64,000 nt of DNA from an uncultured Winogradskyella sp. GTDB lineage: Bacteria > Bacteroidota > Bacteroidia > Flavobacteriales > Flavobacteriaceae. Below the pieces are notes generated by a model, which was given only the letters and a program-made list of their open reading frames with translations, was not told the origin of the DNA and made no database searches. Shown piece after piece: positions 37,137-46,038 of the stretch. The translations under genes were made by a program, and so were the position numbers. The stretch spans positions 1 through 64,000 of the forward strand of contig NZ_CANLYI010000002.1 in assembly GCF_947495255.1 (NCBI RefSeq), written 5' to 3'. Each line of letters opens with the position of its first letter. The stretch's first letter is position 1.

Positions 37137-38624
37137 CTAATATCCGCTTATTGCTTTATGAGTTTTTAGTCCTTCTTTCACAATAATAGCAATAGACTCT
37201 TCAATATCTTTTTTAGTCGTTCTAAAATTAACGATGCAAGTTCTCATACAATAGTGTTCATTGACAATGGCGTTAGACAAAAATAGTTCGCCACCTTCTT
37301 GTAGTTTAGTGACTAAGGTTTCGTTGAGTGTATTTAGATATTCAATTCTTTTTTCGCCTGCTAACTCAAGATTTTCAGGAATATATCTTAATGTGGTAAT
37401 GCTCAAGTTTTGAGTAACTAACTCTAATTCCGTATGCTTATCCGCCAATTCAGCAAAATATTTTGATAAGGCTATATCTTCACTTATCAACTTTACATAA
37501 CCATCGCTACCATTTTGCTGTAATGCCAACCACACCTTTAACGCTCTAAAGCCTCTTGAATTCTGAAGACCATACTCAAAATAGTTTAGCGAACCTCCTT
37601 CTTCAGTTAAACTGAAATTATAATATTCTGGATGCGAACTATAGGTATCTATTAAATGTTTTGGATTTTTAACCAATGTACAACCAGCCTCTAATGGACT
37701 ATACAACCATTTATGTGGATCTAACGCAATAGAATCTGCTGCTTCTACGCCTTTAAACATTGCTTTTAATTCAGGAATCACTGCTGCTGGTATTCCATAA
37801 GCGCCATCAATATGAAACCATAAATCTTTGGTTTTACATATGGCAGCAATCGCTTCTAGGTTATCTACAACACCTGTACTCACATCACCTGCTGTACCAA
37901 CAACCATAAAAGGTTGATGTCCTTTTGCTACATCTTCTTTAATTGTTTGTTCTAAAATATGAGTATTCATTTTATTTGAAGCGTCCGTAGGAATCCAACG
38001 TATAGAATCGCTACCATGACCAAATAAAATCGCTGCTTTATCTATCCATGTATGCGTAGATTTAGAACAGTAAGAAATTAATTGTTTTGAAATATTTGAG
38101 AGTCCCTTTTCTTTTAAGTCTTTTGGTGCTTTTGCGGTTCTTGCAGCTAAAAAAGCGGTAAAATTTGCCATATTACCTCCACTTACCAAAACGCCTCCAT
38201 AACTTGGCGAAACCCCTATAAATTCTGCCAACCATTTAATGGTTTGCTTTTCTATTTCGGTTGCCATCGGACTTAAAATTTGTCCGCCAACATTAGGGTT
38301 CACTGAAGCTGCTAATAAATCTGCTAATGCGCCAATTGGTGCTGCTGAGGACGTAATAAAACCGAAAAATTTAGGATGACCATTTAATAACGAATTATCA
38401 AATAATAATTTTGAAGCAGATGCTAATAATTGATCTGCTGGTTTGCCCTCTTTTGGTAATGAGGCATTACCTAATACCTCTTGCAACTCTTTTGGCGACT
38501 TACTTGTGGTTACTGGTTTATCGGAAATATCGTCGAGAAATTCTGAAATGGTATCAATGAGTTGGTAGCCTATTTTTTGAAATTCTGTTTTGCTAATTTC
38601 AATTGCATTTTCTCGCTTGTCCAT
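37137..38624 (-). CDS. Group II PLP-dependent amino acid decarboxylase
   Basis: A 495-residue decarboxylase of the aromatic-L-amino-acid / glutamate / tyrosine group. Visible: NGHPKFFGFITSSAAPIGALADLLA, SGGNMANFTAFLAAR, WFHIDGAYG (PLP Asp-Ala), DPHKWLYSPLEAGC with the PLP lysine at Lys305, and ENSRGFRALKVWLALQ. The substrate cannot be assigned; aromatic amino acids are typical of this length. It is the last gene of a three-gene minus-strand cluster after a P-loop kinase-like gene (25 bp) and a 73-codon gene (16 bp more). Confidence 0.9.
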   Translation of the reverse strand: MDKRENAIEISKTEFQKIGYQLIDTISEFLDDISDKPVTTSKSPKELQEVLGNASLPKEGKPADQLLASASKLLFDNSLLNGHPKFFGFITSSAAPIGALADLLAASVNPNVGGQILSPMATEIEKQTIKWLAEFIGVSPSYGGVLVSGGNMANFTAFLAARTAKAPKDLKEKGLSNISKQLISYCSKSTHTWIDKAAILFGHGSDSIRWIPTDASNKMNTHILEQTIKEDVAKGHQPFMVVGTAGDVSTGVVDNLEAIAAICKTKDLWFHIDGAYGIPAAVIPELKAMFKGVEAADSIALDPHKWLYSPLEAGCTLVKNPKHLIDTYSSHPEYYNFSLTEEGGSLNYFEYGLQNSRGFRALKVWLALQQNGSDGYVKLISEDIALSKYFAELADKHTELELVTQNLSITTLRYIPENLELAGEKRIEYLNTLNETLVTKLQEGGELFLSNAIVNEHYCMRTCIVNFRTTKKDIEESIAIIVKEGLKTHKAISGY

Positions 38625-38649
38625 AGTCAGACTTTTTAGTTAATACTAT

Positions 38650-39144
38650 TTAGTTTTCATCTTTAATTAAAAACGCATCAATCATTTCATTTTCTGTTGG
38701 TTTTTCAAACCAGGTTTCCATAAAATCTAGATTAGCTTGGGTAACTTCAAACTCAAAAGTATCACCTCGTTCTGCGTTTCTTTTCATTACGCGTTCTAAT
38801 CGTTTGGCTTTAGAAACATCTAAAAAATGCAGCTTTATGTCATAGTTATTCATTTCTGCGAATTTTCTAAACTTTTCGCGATGTCCAAATTTAGCCAATC
38901 CTAAATCTAAGATAGTATCTGTTTTTGAAGCTTCTAACTGATGAATTAAATCTAACATCACACGTTCGGACCGTTCAATGCGTTCTAAAAACCAATCTAA
39001 ACCATCAGTTTCTTTTTTATCTTGAAGAAATAATACATTATTCCATGTATCAATTGAAAACACAATACCATTAATGCTTTTTTTTAATTCTTTAGCGTAC
39101 GTGGTTTTACCAGAACCTGTATTGCCTACTATTAAGTGAATCAT
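38650..39144 (-). CDS. P-loop kinase-like ATPase (zeta-toxin / AAA-type)
   Basis: A 164-residue cytoplasmic P-loop protein. Walker A GNTGSGKTT is at residues 7-15. It continues with IDTWNNVLFLQDKKETDGLDWFLERIERSERVMLDLIHQLEASKTDTILDLGLAKFGHREKFRKFAEMNNYDIKLHFLDVSKAKRLERVMKRNAERG, which has the lid/base-contact arrangement of small-molecule kinases related to zeta-toxin and Zeta-like ATPases. The substrate is unknown. No antitoxin partner is evident, so a toxin role is not supported. It belongs to the decarboxylase cluster. Confidence 0.75.
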   Translation of the reverse strand: MIHLIVGNTGSGKTTYAKELKKSINGIVFSIDTWNNVLFLQDKKETDGLDWFLERIERSERVMLDLIHQLEASKTDTILDLGLAKFGHREKFRKFAEMNNYDIKLHFLDVSKAKRLERVMKRNAERGDTFEFEVTQANLDFMETWFEKPTENEMIDAFLIKDEN

Positions 39145-39160
39145 TTTATGTGCTTAATTT

Positions 39161-39382
39161 TTATTCTATTATTTCGTAATCAATATCTAGTTTACGCAAG
39201 GCTCTTAAGGCAGAACCAGAATTTTTGTCGCTTACTTCAATATCTACAGCATCGCCTTCTAAGAGTATATCTGTAAATTCGTTAGCCAAAGAGCCATTAA
39301 CATTAGAAATCTCTGTAATACATTTAGCAATTGCTCTCTTATCTGGTCGTTGTGCGTCGCAGGATAATAGGTTTAGTTTCAT
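39161..39382 (-). CDS. Conserved 73-residue hypothetical protein
   Basis: A small cytoplasmic protein, MKLNLLSCDAQRPDKRAIAKCITEIS...DYEIIE. It has a beta-alpha-alpha-beta-alpha-beta rhythm and a DKRAIAKCITEISNVNGSLANEFTDILLEG segment that recalls the C-terminal domain of ribosomal protein L7/L12 (KxxVIKxVRExTGLGLKEAKxLVE); this likeness is weak and is an inference. It is the first gene of the cluster with the P-loop kinase and PLP decarboxylase (16-bp gap). Confidence 0.6.
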   Translation of the reverse strand: MKLNLLSCDAQRPDKRAIAKCITEISNVNGSLANEFTDILLEGDAVDIEVSDKNSGSALRALRKLDIDYEIIE

Positions 39383-39432
39383 AGTAATTGTTTATTACTG
39401 CAATATACAACAGTTTCTTACTCTTGTGTGCA

Positions 39433-39447
39433 CTCGTTACAAACGAG
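39433..39447. repeat. Short inverted repeat CTCGTT-aca-AACGAG
   Basis: Arms CTCGTT (39433-39438) and AACGAG (39442-39447), followed by GCGCTAGC. It is a compact palindromic island in an otherwise AT-rich spacer. Only one copy occurs in this window. Confidence 0.4.
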
Positions 39448-39473
39448 CGCTAGCAAAATTATGTACATACTGT

Positions 39474-39507
39474 AAAACCACTTTAGATTTAAAACTAAAG
39501 TGGTTTT
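39474..39507. terminator. Terminator-like hairpin after the retropepsin gene
   Basis: Stem AAAACCACTTTAG (39474-39486) / CTAAAGTGGTTTT (39495-39507), 13 bp, 8-nt loop. The T-run is short on both strands. It lies 35 bp past the end of the minus-strand gene ending at 39542. Confidence 0.7.
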
Positions 39508-39541
39508 ACTTATAAATGCATTTTATTATAATTCGTACTTT

Positions 39542-40744
39542 TTAAAATAATTCAGTTTTTAATAAATCGAATGTCAATTCTTCTCCTTCTCTTAAAATCG
39601 TAATGGATAATGCTTCTGTTCTTTGCTCAAAACTATCACTATAGATACTGCAATATTCTTCCTCTACAATATTAGCATAATTGGTGTCATTTATACTCAA
39701 TATAATGTCGTCTTGCATTAAAACCTTAGACGCACTAGATGTTTCTACAATGGCATTTACGTAAACATTGTCTTCATTATAAAACATAGAGAAACCATAG
39801 GTGTTATAAGCATCGTTACCTGCTTTAGTAATTTCTATCAGTCTCAGTTTTTTCTTATTCCAGTTTAAGATGACTCTATAGTTTTTAAAGAATGCTAAAC
39901 CTAAGTTATTACCAGCACCGCTTTTTACAGTTGTAAATAAATTATTGACTGTATGATTCCCAATTTTTAATTCATTAACCATTGTATGGTAAAATGGTTT
40001 CTCTTCAGTACGGCCAAATCCACCAAACGCTTTTTGACTTCCTTTTACATACTTTGTAATAAGATTGGCATCCTTTTGTTTTACAAAATAGTCTCCTCTT
40101 AATAGGTTAGTTCCACCATTTCCGAAATCTATGGTATTGTTTAATACTTTCTGTCCATTAATTTCTAGTGTGACTGCTGGTATACCTGCAGTTCCGATAT
40201 ACATTTTAGAATCTATAGTTTCTGTTGGAATGTCTAATTTACTTTCGTCATTAGCTATGGTGATGGTCTGATTCGGAAAATCGAAATCCCAAACGGCTTT
40301 TCGCATTAAGTTAGAACCAATAAGCCCATGAATTTTTGTACAACTGACTTCTGTTATCTTATTAAGATCAGCAATACCTGTAATTGTATTTTGAAAATTG
40401 ACATTACCTATTTTAACATTATCGATTATTGAATATTCGGTTGAATTTTTAGTGTCATTAACATCTTCTATATCCTCAGCACCAAGCACTTTTAAATTCA
40501 GCTCCTCAGCAAATTCTGTTGTTACAATATTTGAAGCACCTGTGTCTAAAATAAAATTATAAGCCTTATCTCTTATTTCTACTTCTAAAACAATCCAACC
40601 ATTAACATATGTAAAAGGAATGGTTGTTTTAAAATTTTCTTGAGCCACATGGCCTTGCTTTAACACTTTGTCAATGTTTGAAGTTGCGCAACTAGATAGT
40701 GTTAGTAAAATAATGAACGAATAGAATAATTGATTTAATTTCAT
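39542..40744 (-). CDS. Retropepsin-like aspartic protease lipoprotein with PDZ-like tail
   Basis: A 400-residue lipoprotein (LLTLSSCATSN, Cys19). The aspartyl protease flap-and-loop begins at FILDTGASNIVTTEFAEELNL, with DTGAS at 67-71. A second, degenerate half (NTIDFGNGGTNLLRGDYFVK) lacks the second DTG. IHGLIGSNLMRKAVWDFDF is the usual hydrophobic-hydrophobic-glycine motif. The last 80 residues (YGFSMFYNEDNVYVNAIVETSSASKVLMQDDIILSINDTNYANI) look like a PDZ domain. The family is common in Bacteroidota; a periplasmic protease or peptide-binding role is inferred. It is a single-gene unit. Confidence 0.82.
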   Translation of the reverse strand: MKLNQLFYSFIILLTLSSCATSNIDKVLKQGHVAQENFKTTIPFTYVNGWIVLEVEIRDKAYNFILDTGASNIVTTEFAEELNLKVLGAEDIEDVNDTKNSTEYSIIDNVKIGNVNFQNTITGIADLNKITEVSCTKIHGLIGSNLMRKAVWDFDFPNQTITIANDESKLDIPTETIDSKMYIGTAGIPAVTLEINGQKVLNNTIDFGNGGTNLLRGDYFVKQKDANLITKYVKGSQKAFGGFGRTEEKPFYHTMVNELKIGNHTVNNLFTTVKSGAGNNLGLAFFKNYRVILNWNKKKLRLIEITKAGNDAYNTYGFSMFYNEDNVYVNAIVETSSASKVLMQDDIILSINDTNYANIVEEEYCSIYSDSFEQRTEALSITILREGEELTFDLLKTELF

Positions 40745-40843
40745 GGTTAGCGTTTTTTGATTGATTAATGAATAGAATAAACAATGGTTTATCCCTTTTC
40801 TATACTAGACGCTAATTTTATTGTTATGGTTGCCTGAGATGCT

Positions 40844-41359
40844 TTATTTTAATTGCTCAGCTACCCAATTTTGGAGCTCAGAAGCATCCATTTTTATTAA
40901 TTTCTCAATACGCTTATCTTTCTTTAAACCATTGCCTTTATTGGCATAATAAACTTTTATTAGACTATTAATACCAGAAATATTACCAGCTTCAACATTA
41001 TCTTTATCATCTGGATTTTCAATTGCATATTTTATCCAACCACCAATAAAAATCATTAAAAGCTCAGGGTTTTTAGTCGTTAAATCTACCTGAAACGATT
41101 GCATAGAAATAGTAACCGTTGGTGTACCAGTTGCCCATTTCATTAAATAAGCATTTGCCATAAGCCTTTTATCCGCTTCCTCGCTCATTGGTGTATTTTC
41201 TAACCAATTAATACACTCTACAATACGTTGCTCATGCTTTACATAGTCTTCAGCAACTTCTAATTTTACATTATCTGGGATATTAAATGTTTGCGACCAA
41301 CTTGTTTGAGCAACAAAAAGCGTTAGTACGAAGGCGATTAGGATGTTTTTAATTTTCAT
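40844..41359 (-). CDS. Secreted protein of unknown function
   Basis: A 171-residue protein with a signal peptide (residues 1-22, cleavage after SWSQ). The mature part is predicted helical (VAEDYVKHEQRIVECINWLENTPMSEEADKRLMANAYLMKW, PELLMIFIGGWIKYAI, NISGINSLIKVYYANKGNGLKKDKRIEKLIKMDASELQNWVAEQLK). No known domain is recognised. It follows the lipoprotein gene at 41395 by 35 bp, so the two may be cotranscribed. Confidence 0.65.
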   Translation of the reverse strand: MKIKNILIAFVLTLFVAQTSWSQTFNIPDNVKLEVAEDYVKHEQRIVECINWLENTPMSEEADKRLMANAYLMKWATGTPTVTISMQSFQVDLTTKNPELLMIFIGGWIKYAIENPDDKDNVEAGNISGINSLIKVYYANKGNGLKKDKRIEKLIKMDASELQNWVAEQLK

Positions 41360-41394
41360 ATTTAGGCGTTTATTTAGTTATGATTAGGCTATTC

Positions 41395-42117
41395 TTATTC
41401 GTCTAGATTGTTTCTGATTTTTATTCTGAATTCACCATTTTCTAACACCTTATATTCCGTTTCGTCATTAAACTTATACAACTTGCAACTAAAAGTACCT
41501 TCTATAATAAACACACCATCTGATTCTTCTAATACTGACGTTACCGTAAATGATGCGTCTGTATTATCTCCAAAACGCGACGAAAAATAAACGAGGTCAT
41601 TCTCCTCGTCACCAGGAAAGAAATCTAAAGCCACATTATTAATAACCGAAGGTTGTTCATAGTAGGTATCATAAGTATAGCTATCTAGTTCTAAGAAATT
41701 ATTAATACCAATCAATTCATTTTCTAAGCTACACTCGCCAACCGGAATTTTAGACAAATACATTTTTGCCTCATCTAACTGGTCTGGATTTTCTTGAAAA
41801 TCATAAAACACTAATCCGCAAGCATAACGTCCATAGCAATAGCCTGTTCCTGGTTCACCAAAAACGGCAATATCATTAGTTTGGCTACCACCATAATCCA
41901 TTGACCTATAATTAGGATCAACATAACCTACAACATCATAAAAATTTCTGAATATATTAAGTTCCTCACCATCTAAAGTACCCGTAAAATAGTAACGCTC
42001 TATAACCATTGGTTCTTCTGTTTCGGTATCTGAGTCACTGTCAGTTTCACAGGCTGTAAATAATAGTACACTAAAAAGTATAAAGAAAATTGATTTTGTG
42101 ATGTTTTTGATGTTCAT
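41395..42117 (-). CDS. Lipoprotein of unknown function
   Basis: A 240-residue lipoprotein (FSVLLFTACETDSDSDTETEEP, Cys23) followed by an acidic Asp/Glu/Thr linker. The mature part is beta-rich with four to five cysteines (GTGYCYGRYACGLVFYDF, VGECSLENELIG, GTFSCKLYKF). No family is recognised. It lies 32 bp downstream of the nuclease-like gene and 35 bp upstream of the secreted-protein gene. Confidence 0.65.
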   Translation of the reverse strand: MNIKNITKSIFFILFSVLLFTACETDSDSDTETEEPMVIERYYFTGTLDGEELNIFRNFYDVVGYVDPNYRSMDYGGSQTNDIAVFGEPGTGYCYGRYACGLVFYDFQENPDQLDEAKMYLSKIPVGECSLENELIGINNFLELDSYTYDTYYEQPSVINNVALDFFPGDEENDLVYFSSRFGDNTDASFTVTSVLEESDGVFIIEGTFSCKLYKFNDETEYKVLENGEFRIKIRNNLDE

Positions 42118-42149
42118 TTTTTTGGGTTGTGATTGATTTTTGTTTATAA

Positions 42150-43994
42150 TTATTTACTTAAAGCTTTCAATATTCTCTCTTCATTTATTACAATATCTCT
42201 GAATAAAACATGAGGAAATTCTGAATATTTCGATGTTTTAAATGCCTCATAAATATTTGATAAAGTAGAAGCTGTAATAAGTGATAAATTCATTTCTGTA
42301 TCCATTTCACAATCTGTAACAAAATCATCACTAAACTCAGGCGCTACAAGCAAAATTTTCACAATACGTAGATTATTCTTAAGTGCTAAATTCTGATAAG
42401 ATTTTAATTGCCTTGAGACCGTACTAAACTTATTATAGCCTCTTTCCTTACTCGTCTTACATTCAACAATAATTACTTCATTATTACCTAAATTTAAAAG
42501 AATATCTATCATATCCTTTTTAGTATTAAGCTGGTTTTTAAATACGTCATCAACATTAAAACCTAAACCTTTAAAAATAACTTTAGTTAATTCCTCGAAC
42601 TTTATACCAAGTTCGCTTTCTTTTACTATAATCCCATTTTCTTTTAAAAGATTTAAATTTCTGTAAGCAACATTTTCATAATTTTCTAAATACAAATTCT
42701 CAACATCTTTATAATGCTCTAGAATGTTTAAAATATCATCTCCACGTTGTTTTATTCCATTGTCTTTAATGAATTTCGCTAAATCTGGCTTATCAATTAA
42801 ATCTAAAATATCTCTGGGTTTAATATTATAATCTAGCAAAAAATCTGCTTTTAAAACAAATTCATCTTGCAGTTCGAATTGCACCTTTATTTGTTTGTTT
42901 AATTTGGGTAAGGAACTATTTAATTCGGTCAGTAATTTATCAAACCCATCCAACGATATACCTACTTTTTCATCACGCTCTACATTTTCAAAATGTAAAA
43001 TCAGGCTACCTATTTTGTCATCTAACGTACTTCCTTTCAAGTTTGAAATATTGAGACCTTTTTCACAAAGTTCGTTTAAAGTCTTTTTCTTTTCAGTTAA
43101 AGTACTCTCTTGTTTATAAATATCATCTAACAATAGACTTGTAAAAGAAACACCTTCCTTTATGATTTCTTCAATTTTTTGAGCATAAGGAAGTTTTCTA
43201 TCTATATTATGTTCTCTTCCAATTTGATTAATTATTGGCTCTCTTAACAATTTCAAAGTTCTTCTATAAAATTTAGTTGCAACTTCCTTCTCTCGTACTT
43301 TACGCAATATTCTAACCATCTCATCTGCAACATAGATTGTGTTTTCTTTATTAGAGAAAAAGATTACACCAATATTTTTAAGACCTTTTATAACATCTTG
43401 GATATCGAGTTTTTTTATTGGTAAAATTGAATAATTTATCAATTTAATCTCTTCTTGGGAAAGTCCTAATTGTCTTGAAAGTGTAAGTATTATTGACAAT
43501 TCATCTGATGTGATTTTTGCATCTCGATTATTATCAATGTCATTTTTATAAGCTGTTTCTAAGCAAGATTTATATATTCTATAATCACGTTTTCGAACTG
43601 CACTTAATTCTGATTTATCATTTTCAAAATCGCTATTTAGTCCCTTAATCCTAACTTTCAATTGTTTAATTTCGGTTTCATACAATCTCGAAAACCAATC
43701 TTGTTTCATTATACAATTACCATCACGAATGATGATATCTATTAAAATATCTAACTGTGATGTTATCTCTTGAAATTCACAATGAATATAATCTTGAAAT
43801 TCTTTTTCCGTCAATGAAAAAATATTCGAAATATTCTGATTATCGACCGATTTCAATCCTTTATCAGATGAACTTAATATCTTCTCAATTTCTTTAGCAT
43901 TTCTGGGAGATTTCGAAATAATATTATCTATAATTTTTATAAATGAATTTTTTTCTATCGAACCGAGTTTATCTAAAATTTTCTCTAATTTCAT
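42150..43994 (-). CDS. Large PD-(D/E)XK nuclease-like protein with an EF-hand/TerB-like loop
   Basis: A 614-residue cytoplasmic protein that I do not recognise as a named family. Residues 1-450 are mostly helical. Residues 154-165 read DNNRDAKITSDE, an EF-hand calcium-loop pattern (D1, N3, D5, I8, E12; Ala replaces Gly6), followed by LSIILTLSRQLGLSQEEIKLI, also a TerB-like pattern. Residues 466-560 are restriction-endonuclease-like: FEELTKVIFKGLGF, then KKDMIDILL (Asp497), VIIVECK (Glu511, Lys513), then QLKSYQNLAL. These are the D...ExK residues of the PD-(D/E)XK/Mrr fold. No methylase or specificity gene is adjacent. A 20-bp palindrome lies 122 bp upstream. A defence role is possible but not shown. 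Confidence 0.7.
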   Translation of the reverse strand: MKLEKILDKLGSIEKNSFIKIIDNIISKSPRNAKEIEKILSSSDKGLKSVDNQNISNIFSLTEKEFQDYIHCEFQEITSQLDILIDIIIRDGNCIMKQDWFSRLYETEIKQLKVRIKGLNSDFENDKSELSAVRKRDYRIYKSCLETAYKNDIDNNRDAKITSDELSIILTLSRQLGLSQEEIKLINYSILPIKKLDIQDVIKGLKNIGVIFFSNKENTIYVADEMVRILRKVREKEVATKFYRRTLKLLREPIINQIGREHNIDRKLPYAQKIEEIIKEGVSFTSLLLDDIYKQESTLTEKKKTLNELCEKGLNISNLKGSTLDDKIGSLILHFENVERDEKVGISLDGFDKLLTELNSSLPKLNKQIKVQFELQDEFVLKADFLLDYNIKPRDILDLIDKPDLAKFIKDNGIKQRGDDILNILEHYKDVENLYLENYENVAYRNLNLLKENGIIVKESELGIKFEELTKVIFKGLGFNVDDVFKNQLNTKKDMIDILLNLGNNEVIIVECKTSKERGYNKFSTVSRQLKSYQNLALKNNLRIVKILLVAPEFSDDFVTDCEMDTEMNLSLITASTLSNIYEAFKTSKYSEFPHVLFRDIVINEERILKALSK

Positions 43995-44115
43995 ATAGTT
44001 TGATTTTTTAATACGGTGTATTTATCTTTTTATTCAATCTATTTCAAATGAACATACTAAATCAAAAGCAGTAATTATTTTAATTATAAATGTAAGAAAT
44101 AATACACAAGCAACC

Positions 44116-44135
44116 TATACGTAGATCTACGTATA
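44116..44135. promoter_or_regulatory. Perfect 20-bp palindrome upstream of the nuclease-like gene
   Basis: TATACGTAGATCTACGTATA is its own reverse complement with no spacer. No T-run follows on either strand, so it is not a terminator. It lies 122 bp before the nuclease-like start and 21 bp after the phospholipase D gene; an operator or a protein recognition site is likely. Confidence 0.5.
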
Positions 44136-44156
44136 TTTCAAATAAAAAAGAAGCTA

Positions 44157-45722
44157 CTACAAAATAGCCTTCGGTAAAATTTTACGGGTCCACGTTTTTA
44201 TACGTTTGTAGTTATCTACCTCAGCATCTGGGTTATACTCTAAAGTCGTTTCCCATGAGTTTTGAGGTTTAAATTCTATTTCCATACCTTTTAAAACACC
44301 TTCTGAGATTTGTGGTGAGTTTACAATTACGACGCATTCGGTATTTAAATTAGCGCTTCTTGGATCTAAATTAAAGGTGCCAACTACAGTTATTTTGTTA
44401 TCTATCACCATAGATTTGGCGTGCAAACCAAAAATGGGTTTGTCATCTAAGGTGGCTTGCAGTTCGCCTGTCATTATACTAATGCGCTCTTCTGCATCTG
44501 GTCTAAACTCAAAAATACGTACGCCTGTTTTTAATAAAGTTTCTCTATTGCTTTGGTAGCTACTAAAGGCTTCTAAATTATCGGTTGAGGCTAAACTGTT
44601 AGTAAGGATTCTCACTTTTACACCACGTGCTGTGGCTTCTTTAAATAAACGTTGCGATAAACTGCCTGTTATTAAATATGGTGATTGAATCTCTATAGAT
44701 GATTTTGCGTTTTTTACTAACTCTATTAATGCTGTAGTAGAAAGTCCGCCTCCTCCTAGTCCGTTTTCGCCATCATTTTTACCTGGTATGTCTGAGATAA
44801 ATTGCACATCGTCTAACCAAACTAAATTACCAGACGCGTTAATGGTTTTAAAGGTGTTTGGTAAGTTGGCAATACGATCTCTTACTTGTGGCCAAAAATT
44901 TTCAGGATTACAAGCATACTCGTGCAAATTATCGAATCTGTTTTCTGCGGTTGCGTTGGTTGGTAAATCGTCTATTATTGTGGTGACATCTTTACTTAAA
45001 GCGTTGGTCCAGAATTGCTCAAAAGAGGTATTCATGGTTTGTGATACTTTCCCTAACAACAGAATGTCTCTGTCTCTAAAATTATACTCGTGGTCGTAAT
45101 CAAAATATTCGTCTGCAATATTACGACCTCCTGTAATGGCTACTTTGCCATCTACAATAAAGGTTTTGTTGTGCATGCGTTGATTGGCAGACCTAAAATC
45201 GGTTGTAAATTTTTCAATTTTATTAAACAGGTTTTTCCCAAGGTTAACACCAGGATTGTAGATTTTAACGGTAATGTTTTTATGCGACGCAAAAGTTAAA
45301 ATATCTTGTATATCTGCATCTACCATAATATCATCGACAAGGATGCGCACTTTTACACCACGATCTGCTGCTCTAATGAGATAATCGCAAGCAATGAGAC
45401 CTACGTTATCCATTGAAAAAATGAAGTATTGAATGTCTATGGTTTCTTCGGCATACTCGCTAAGCCAAGCTCTGGCTACCATAGAACCACTTCCGTCTTC
45501 CAAAACATAAACACCTGTTTGGGTTTCCATTTGTTCTGTAAGCGTTGCGAGTTCTTTGGTTAATGAAGTGCTTTCATCTCTGTGAATGCTGGCACAAAAA
45601 TCGGTTTCTGGTGTTGTTTTGGGTTGGTTATTACAGGATGCTAGAACTAGTGAAATGAAAAATAAAAACAAGATATTTTGTTTTCCTTTTAGGTATTGAA
45701 AGTAACTTTTATTGTTCTGCAT
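44157..45722 (-). CDS. Phospholipase D family lipoprotein (cardiolipin synthase-like)
   Basis: About 521 residues from the start MQNNKSYFQYLKGK; the longest frame (45785) adds 21 residues that run into a repeat-like sequence. The signal LFLFFISLVLASCNNQP gives a lipidated Cys. Two HKD motifs are present: HNKTFIVDGKVAITGGRNIADEYFDYD and HAKSMVIDNKITVVGTFNLDPRSANLNTE. Two HKD motifs in one chain form one active site, as in cardiolipin synthase and bacterial phospholipase D. The substrate is unknown. A dispersed repeat lies upstream (45817-45869). Confidence 0.85.
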   Translation of the reverse strand: MQNNKSYFQYLKGKQNILFLFFISLVLASCNNQPKTTPETDFCASIHRDESTSLTKELATLTEQMETQTGVYVLEDGSGSMVARAWLSEYAEETIDIQYFIFSMDNVGLIACDYLIRAADRGVKVRILVDDIMVDADIQDILTFASHKNITVKIYNPGVNLGKNLFNKIEKFTTDFRSANQRMHNKTFIVDGKVAITGGRNIADEYFDYDHEYNFRDRDILLLGKVSQTMNTSFEQFWTNALSKDVTTIIDDLPTNATAENRFDNLHEYACNPENFWPQVRDRIANLPNTFKTINASGNLVWLDDVQFISDIPGKNDGENGLGGGGLSTTALIELVKNAKSSIEIQSPYLITGSLSQRLFKEATARGVKVRILTNSLASTDNLEAFSSYQSNRETLLKTGVRIFEFRPDAEERISIMTGELQATLDDKPIFGLHAKSMVIDNKITVVGTFNLDPRSANLNTECVVIVNSPQISEGVLKGMEIEFKPQNSWETTLEYNPDAEVDNYKRIKTWTRKILPKAIL

Positions 45723-45816
45723 TGTTGTTTTGTATTCTATTTTAATTCTCTTAAAAACACCACTAAAGTCCTCTGAAGGGGACAATTTAACCTAAGGGTT
45801 TTGAGGACAAATTCTT

Positions 45817-45869
45817 GTTCTCGATACTAATTTCACTCATTTCAATCGTAAAATTCACTCGAACTGACG
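45817..45869 (+). repeat. Flavobacterial intergenic repeat, copy C
   Basis: Begins GTTCTCGATAC and ends CACTCGAACTGACG; 53 bp with a different middle from copies A and B. It lies 14 kb away, so the family is dispersed. Confidence 0.75.
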
Positions 45870-45983
45870 AATTCTATAAAGATTGTTCTTTTGTAAATAT
45901 AACAAAGACTCTAACTAAAAAGTAATAGCTTATAAATTTGACCACACATTTATTAATTGGTACAAACAGGCTTCTGTAAATAT

Positions 45984-46016
45984 AAAAAAAGCACCTACAT
46001 TTCTGTAAGTGCTTTT
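45984..46016 (-). terminator. Intrinsic terminator of the M49 peptidase gene
   Basis: Stem AAAAAGCACCTACA / TGTAAGTGCTTTTT with one mismatch. On the minus strand it ends in a T-run, 22 bp past the stop. Confidence 0.85.
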
Positions 46017-46038
46017 TAAAACATATAATTTCAACTAA

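Larger units (their letters stand above)
45723..46038. other. Spacer with a repeat and a terminator
   Basis: The stretch CACCACTAAAGTCCTCTGAAGGGGAC (45750-45783) next to the phospholipase D start codes for the spurious peptide MSPSEDFSGVF in the longest frame, and resembles dispersed intergenic repeats. Copy C of the ttctcgatac repeat (45817-45869) and the terminator of the M49 gene (45984-46016) follow. No gene seen. Confidence 0.5.

Noticed and set aside
38650..39382. P-loop kinase and 73-residue protein as a toxin-antitoxin pair
   Set aside because: The P-loop protein looks zeta-like, but the small protein does not resemble known antitoxins and both are cotranscribed with a decarboxylase.
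44157..45722. Phospholipase D and the nuclease-like gene as a two-gene defence system
   Set aside because: The phospholipase D protein is a lipoprotein (extracytoplasmic), the genes are separated by 162 bp, and the palindrome lies between them; nothing links the functions.
45723..45785. 21-residue N-terminal extension of the phospholipase D gene
   Set aside because: It encodes MSPSEDFSGVF from a repeat-like sequence; the lipoprotein signal starts at 45722.
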